Assembly: GCA_040753075.1 (NCBI GenBank)
Contig: JBFMHA010000096.1
Coordinates: 1-8,429 of the forward strand
DNA from: UBA6814 sp040753075
Lineage (GTDB): Bacteria > Desulfobacterota > Desulfovibrionia > Desulfovibrionales > Desulfovibrionaceae
Length of the DNA: 8,429 bases
Direction of reading: 5' to 3'
Each line of letters starts with the position of its first letter. The stretch's first letter is position 1. This document shows positions 4,832-8,429 of the stretch, one piece after another. Position numbers and translations under genes: made by a program. The notes under the pieces were generated by a model. That model was not told the DNA's origin, searched no databases, and saw only the letters and a list, made by a program, of their open reading frames with translations.

Positions 4832-6229
4832 CTAGTCCCCGAGCAGGGCCGAGGCGAAGTCCTCGCCCGAGAAGGGGCGCAGGTCCTCCATCTTCTCGCC
4901 CAGGCCGATGAAGCTGATGGGCAGCTTGAACTGCAGGGCGATGGCCACCACCACCCCGCCCTTGGCCGTGCCGTCCAGCTTGGTGAGCACGATCTCGTCC
5001 ACGCCCACGGCCTCGGAGAAGAGCTTGGTCTGGGAGATGGCGTTCTGGCCGGTGGTGGCGTCCACCACCAGCACGCAGCGGTGGGGCGCGCCTGGGTGCT
5101 TCTTGCCCAGCACCGCCTTGACCTTCTTGAGCTCCTCCATGAGGTTGGTCTTGGTGTGCAGCCGGCCCGCGGTGTCCACGAACAGGATGTCGTAGCCCCC
5201 GCGCAGGGCCTCGTCCACGGCCTCGAAGGCCACGGCCGCGGGGTCCGCGCCCTCGCCCTTGGCGTAGAACCCGGCGCCCACCCGGCCGGCCCAGATCTGG
5301 AGCTGCTCCATGGCCGCGGCCCGGAAGGTGTCGCCCGCGGCGATGAGCACCTTCTTGCCCTGCATGGACGCCCGGTGGGCCAGCTTGGCGATGGTGGTGG
5401 TCTTGCCCACCCCGTTGACCCCGATCATGAGCACCACCTCGGGCGGGTTCACCGCGGTGATGCGCTTGACCGGGGTGAACACCGCGGCCAGCTCCTCCCG
5501 CAGGATGGCCTTGAAGTCCTCGGGCCTGGCCCCGTCCTTGCGCACCCGGTCGCGCAGCCGCCTGGTCAGGCCGGTCACCGCGTCCATGCCCACGTCGGCC
5601 ATGATGAGGACCTCTTCCAGCTCCTCCCAGAAGGCCTCGTCCAGCTCCTTGCGGCCCGAGAGCAGGCCGTCGATCTGGCGGGTGATGCGCTCCTTGGTCT
5701 TCTCCAGGCCGGCGGAGAGCTTGAGCATGAGCCGGGAGCGCTCGTCCTCCTCGTCCTCCAGGTCCAGGGCCAGGGCCAGGCGGTACTGCAGCTCCGAGCG
5801 GAAGTCGGCCAGCCGCTCGTACTCCATGGTGTCCAGCCAGGCCTCGAAGCGGTCCACGAAGTCCCGGGCCTCGTCGGCCGGGGCCTCCAGGGCCGCGAAC
5901 AGGAAGAGCAGGCGCTCGCGCAGCAGGTCCCCGCGCTTCTCCACCCCGGCCAGGGCCACCTTGAGCCATTCCGAAAGCCTCGGCTCGGCCGAGCGCAGGG
6001 CCAGGGTCAGGTCCTTCTGCCAGTCCGCGGCGGCCAGCAGCTTGGCTTCGGCCGGCGGCGCGGCCGCGGGGGCCGGAGGCGCGGCCGGCGGAGACGGGAC
6101 CTCGGCCGGGGTTTCGGCCGGAGTCGCGGCCGGGGGCGCGGCCGGGGCCTGGGGCGCGGCCGGCTCCGCCGGGGCGGGCGCCGCGGGCTTGCCCTTGAAG
6201 ATGCTCTTGATCTTGGAGAAGAATCCCAT
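4832..6229 (-). CDS. ftsY: Signal recognition particle receptor FtsY
   Basis: The product is 465 aa. FtsY is the SRP receptor GTPase that docks SRP-ribosome-nascent-chain complexes at the inner membrane and hands them to SecYEG. The N-terminus MGFFSKIKSIFKGK is a basic amphipathic segment suited to membrane contact. Residues 15-61 are an Ala/Pro repeat (acidic/linker A region), and 66-165 are predicted helical and charged. The N domain follows from about 170 (GLEKTKERI, then ADVG at 211-214). The G domain has GVNGVGKTT (270-278), DTFRAAA (300-306), DTAGR (352-356), TKLDG (416-420) and GLGE (442-445), all intact. ATG 6229 has GAGG 7 nt upstream and begins one base after the methyltransferase stop, so the two are translationally linked. 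The chain ends just after the conserved PF-x-x-x-F C-terminal helix, so it is full length. Confidence 0.97.
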   Translation of the reverse strand: MGFFSKIKSIFKGKPAAPAPAEPAAPQAPAAPPAATPAETPAEVPSPPAAPPAPAAAPPAEAKLLAAADWQKDLTLALRSAEPRLSEWLKVALAGVEKRGDLLRERLLFLFAALEAPADEARDFVDRFEAWLDTMEYERLADFRSELQYRLALALDLEDEEDERSRLMLKLSAGLEKTKERITRQIDGLLSGRKELDEAFWEELEEVLIMADVGMDAVTGLTRRLRDRVRKDGARPEDFKAILREELAAVFTPVKRITAVNPPEVVLMIGVNGVGKTTTIAKLAHRASMQGKKVLIAAGDTFRAAAMEQLQIWAGRVGAGFYAKGEGADPAAVAFEAVDEALRGGYDILFVDTAGRLHTKTNLMEELKKVKAVLGKKHPGAPHRCVLVVDATTGQNAISQTKLFSEAVGVDEIVLTKLDGTAKGGVVVAIALQFKLPISFIGLGEKMEDLRPFSGEDFASALLGD

Positions 6230-6230
6230 G

Positions 6231-6875
6231 TCAGGGCCTCGTTGGCTTGCGGCAGAGGTACATGGCCCGGTAGGCGGGCTCGCGGTCCTCGATCTCCGCA
6301 AAGTGGCGGTTGAAGAAGGAGCTGATGGACAGGCGGTGGGCCTTGTCCACCCCGTGCATGAGCAGCATCATGGCGGTCCAGGAGGGCAGGCTGGCGCTGG
6401 GCCGGCGCTCGAACTCCAGGCCCAGGGCGCGGAGCGCGGCCTCCACCTGGTCCGGGTCGGGGAGGACGAGGTCCCGGTGCTCGGCCAGCCAGGCCGAGCC
6501 GGTCATCTCGCACACGAAGCGCTCGGCCTCCGCGGCCGCGGGGACCGGAAAGCAGAGCGCGAAGCCCCGCCGGCTCACCCGGGCCAGTTCGGCCAGGAAG
6601 AATGTGCGGTCCGCGGGGTCCACGTGCTCCAGCACGTCCAGGGCCGCGGCCGCGTCCACCGCGCCGTCGGGCAGGGGCAGGCCCGCGCCGCGGGTGATCC
6701 TGCCGTCGAAGGCCTGCACCGCGCAGCCCGGCAGGAACGCGGCGAAGGCCGCGTCGTGGCCGCCCACGTCCAGCACCGCGCCGCCCGGCTCCGGGCCCAG
6801 CAGGCTCGCGAGCAGCTCCGCGGCCAGGCGGAAGCGCTGGAAGCGGTCGAAGTACAGGTCGTGCTGCGGATGCAT
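6231..6875 (-). CDS. Class I SAM-dependent methyltransferase (type 11-like)
   Basis: The product is 214 aa. Motif I is AVLDVGGHDAAF (33-44), the SAM-binding glycine-rich loop. A GRITRGAGLPLPDGAVDAA segment (58-76) follows, and DVLEHVDPADR (80-90) is the typical post-III motif of methyltransferase_11-like proteins. The C-terminal half (about 110-205) carries the likely substrate region, including aromatic- and His-rich stretches. There is no signal peptide or membrane segment. ATG 6875 has AGGAGG five bases upstream; an upstream in-frame start at 6953 is not needed. It is the first gene of the operon with ftsY and is divergent from asnS. The substrate cannot be told from sequence. Confidence 0.85.
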   Translation of the reverse strand: MHPQHDLYFDRFQRFRLAAELLASLLGPEPGGAVLDVGGHDAAFAAFLPGCAVQAFDGRITRGAGLPLPDGAVDAAAALDVLEHVDPADRTFFLAELARVSRRGFALCFPVPAAAEAERFVCEMTGSAWLAEHRDLVLPDPDQVEAALRALGLEFERRPSASLPSWTAMMLLMHGVDKAHRLSISSFFNRHFAEIEDREPAYRAMYLCRKPTRP

Positions 6876-7012
6876 GGGCTCCTCCTTTGCCCAGAAGAGG
6901 GGCGAGGTCAAGTCGTCCGTCCCGGCCTTGCCAAAGCGCCGGGAAAGGGGCAATGCAAGGTCGTGCGACGGGGAAGGCCCCTGGAAAAAAGTTCAATCAT
7001 TACGAGGGAATC
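6876..7012. promoter_or_regulatory. Divergent promoter region between methyltransferase-ftsY and asnS
   Basis: This 137-bp spacer must hold the start signals for both directions. It contains the ribosome site AGGAGG of the methyltransferase (minus) and GAGGG six bases before the asnS ATG, plus a short A-tract at about 6984-6990. I could not find -35/-10 pairs good enough to place either promoter, and see no T-box or riboswitch-like structure. Confidence 0.5.
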
Positions 7013-8392
7013 ATGCGTGTGATGTCGGTCAAGGCCGCGCTGGCGGCGCAGGCGCCCCAGGACGCGGCGCGCGTGCAGGGCTGGGTGCGCACCAAGCGCG
7101 AGGGCAAGGGTTTCGCCTTTCTGGAGGTCAACGACGGCTCCTGCCTGAAGAACCTCCAGGTGGTGGTGGACGAGGGCGTGGCCGCGCCCGAGGTGCTGGC
7201 CCAGGCGGGCACCGGCGCGGCGGTGCAGGTGGACGGCGCGCTGGTGGAGTCGCCGGGCAAGGGCCAGAAGTGGGAGATGAAGGCCGCGGGCCTGGCGGTG
7301 ATCGGCGGCGCGGACCAGGAGGCCTACCCGCTCCAGAAGAAGCGGCACTCGGACGAGTTCCTGCGCACCATCGCCCACCTGCGGCCGCGCACCAACAAGT
7401 TCGGGGCCCTGTTCCGGATCCGATCGGAGCTGTCCTTCGCGGTGCACGAGTTCTTCCGGGAGCGGGGCTTCCTCCACATCCATTCCCCCATCCTCACCGG
7501 CTCGGACTGCGAGGGCGCGGGCGAGCTGTTCCGGGTCACCACCCAGGGCCGGGGCGCGGCCGCCCGGGCGGAGGACGACTTCTTCGGCCAGGACACGTAC
7601 CTCACGGTTTCGGGCCAGCTCTCGGCCGAGGCGTTCGCCCAGTCCCTGGGCAAGGTCTACACCTTCGGCCCCACCTTCCGGGCCGAGAACTCCAACACCC
7701 CGCGCCACGCGGCCGAGTTCTGGATGATCGAGCCCGAGGCGGCCTTCGCCGACCTGGCCGACAACATGGACCTGGCCGAGGCCCTGCTCAAGCACCTGGT
7801 GGCCGTGGTCCGGGAGCGCTGCGCCGAGGACCTGGACCTCTTCGCCCGGTTCGTGGACCCGCAGCTCGCGGCCCGGCTGGACAGCATCACGGCCCGGCCC
7901 TTCGCCCGCATGTCCTACACCGAGGCGGTGGAGGTCCTGGTCCGGGCCCAGGCCGAAGGCAAGGCCAGGTTCGAGTATCCGGTGCAATGGGGGCTGGACC
8001 TGCAGACCGAGCACGAGCGCTACCTGGCCGAGGTCCACTGCCAGCGGCCGGTGGCGGTGTACGACTACCCCAAGTCCATCAAGCCGTTCTACATGCGGGT
8101 GAACGACGACGGGAAGACCGTGGCGGCCATGGACGTGCTGGCCCCGGGGGTGGGCGAGATCGTGGGCGGCAGCCAGCGCGAGGAGCGGCTGGAGGTCATG
8201 CTGGCCCGCATGGCCGAACTGGGCATGGAGGAGGCCCCCTACTGGTGGTACCTGGACCTGCGCCGCTTCGGGACCGCGCCCCACGCCGGGTTCGGCCTGG
8301 GCTTCGAGCGCCTGCTCATGTTCCTCACCGGGGTGTCCAACATCCGCGACGCCATCCCCTTCCCCCGCACGCCGCGCAGCCTGGAATTCTAG
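7013..8392 (+). CDS. asnS: Asparaginyl-tRNA synthetase (class II)
   Basis: The product is 459 aa, close to the usual 460-470. The enzyme activates asparagine with ATP and charges tRNA-Asn. Residues 18-98 are the OB-fold anticodon-binding domain (VQGWVRTKREGKGFAFLEVN). The class II catalytic core follows: LRPRTNKFGALFRIRSEL (123-140), the motif 2 region TFRAENSNTPRHAAEFWMIE (221-240) and motif 3 GFGLGFERL (426-434). The C-terminal RDAIPFPRTP (445-454) is typical of AsnRS. NTPRHAAEFWMIEPE distinguishes it from AspRS. ATG 7013 is supported by GAGGG close upstream; a second ATG at 7022 is possible but less well placed. It ends in a strong hairpin. No truncation or frameshift is seen. An intact asnS implies direct Asn-tRNA charging, not only the transamidation route. 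Confidence 0.97.
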   Translation: MRVMSVKAALAAQAPQDAARVQGWVRTKREGKGFAFLEVNDGSCLKNLQVVVDEGVAAPEVLAQAGTGAAVQVDGALVESPGKGQKWEMKAAGLAVIGGADQEAYPLQKKRHSDEFLRTIAHLRPRTNKFGALFRIRSELSFAVHEFFRERGFLHIHSPILTGSDCEGAGELFRVTTQGRGAAARAEDDFFGQDTYLTVSGQLSAEAFAQSLGKVYTFGPTFRAENSNTPRHAAEFWMIEPEAAFADLADNMDLAEALLKHLVAVVRERCAEDLDLFARFVDPQLAARLDSITARPFARMSYTEAVEVLVRAQAEGKARFEYPVQWGLDLQTEHERYLAEVHCQRPVAVYDYPKSIKPFYMRVNDDGKTVAAMDVLAPGVGEIVGGSQREERLEVMLARMAELGMEEAPYWWYLDLRRFGTAPHAGFGLGFERLLMFLTGVSNIRDAIPFPRTPRSLEF

Positions 8393-8403
8393 GAAAACGA
8401 ACC

Positions 8404-8429
8404 GGGCGCAGGGCCGAAGCCCTGCGCCC
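8404..8429 (+). terminator. Terminator hairpin after asnS (cut at window edge)
   Basis: GGGCGCAGGGC (8404-8414) and GCCCTGCGCCC (8419-8429) form a perfect 11-bp stem with loop CGAA, 11 nt past the asnS stop codon. The window ends on the last base of the stem, so the expected T-run lies outside it and cannot be checked. Confidence 0.75.

Noticed and set aside
4670..6313. 547-codon plus-strand open frame opposite ftsY
   Set aside because: It is antisense to an unmistakable FtsY and has Gly/Arg/His-rich low-complexity sequence.
1..8429. CRISPR array, tRNA/rRNA genes, transposase or phage module
   Set aside because: No regularly spaced direct repeats, cloverleaf sequences or recognisable transposase, integrase or phage products on either strand.

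Overview
This is a very GC-rich bacterial window (roughly 70% G+C by eye) with compact gene packing and GGAGG-type ribosome sites. The iron-sulfur gene content, codon usage and GC-rich palindromic spacers resemble Desulfovibrio-like sulfate reducers (Desulfovibrionales). That assignment is by resemblance only; no search was run. Seven of the eight genes read on the minus strand, and only asnS reads on plus. I see no rRNA, tRNA, CRISPR array, insertion sequence or phage gene.

Right end, conserved core: asnS (7013-8392, +) is complete and is followed by a perfect 11-bp hairpin that runs to the last base. It diverges across a 137-bp spacer from a minus-strand operon: a class I SAM methyltransferase (6231-6875), then ftsY one base later (4832-6229), then a small uncharacterised protein of 75-78 aa (4560-4796). 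FtsY is the SRP receptor that brings ribosome-nascent-chain complexes to the membrane.

Middle, cell-envelope genes: an MJ0042 zinc-ribbon/Yip1 membrane protein (3289-4410), a 115-aa helical protein (2824-3171) and a predicted 234-aa lipoprotein (1943-2647). All are on minus and separated by short spacers. The lipoprotein's unit probably ends at a strong intrinsic terminator (1776-1808).

Left end, redox genes: a 225-aa protein (1052-1729) carries the complete siroheme/[4Fe-4S] cysteine signature with two ferredoxin clusters inserted, as in DsrA/DsrB/AsrC. It lacks the N-terminal half of a normal sulfite/nitrite reductase. Just upstream is a perfect 14-bp palindrome of CRP/FNR type (TTGACC-CG-GGTCAA) resembling the HcpR operator described in sulfate reducers, and it overlaps the U-tract of the preceding terminator. 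Downstream, past an array of GC-rich palindromes, lies a NapH-like polytopic membrane protein with a Cys-x3-Cys iron-sulfur motif, cut by the window's left edge. The two may form a small membrane-linked redox module under nitrosative-stress or sulfur control, but this is inference from proximity, cofactor type and the operator.

The half-siroheme protein with its palindrome is the part most worth a second look. I do not see a clear, previously undescribed multi-gene system.
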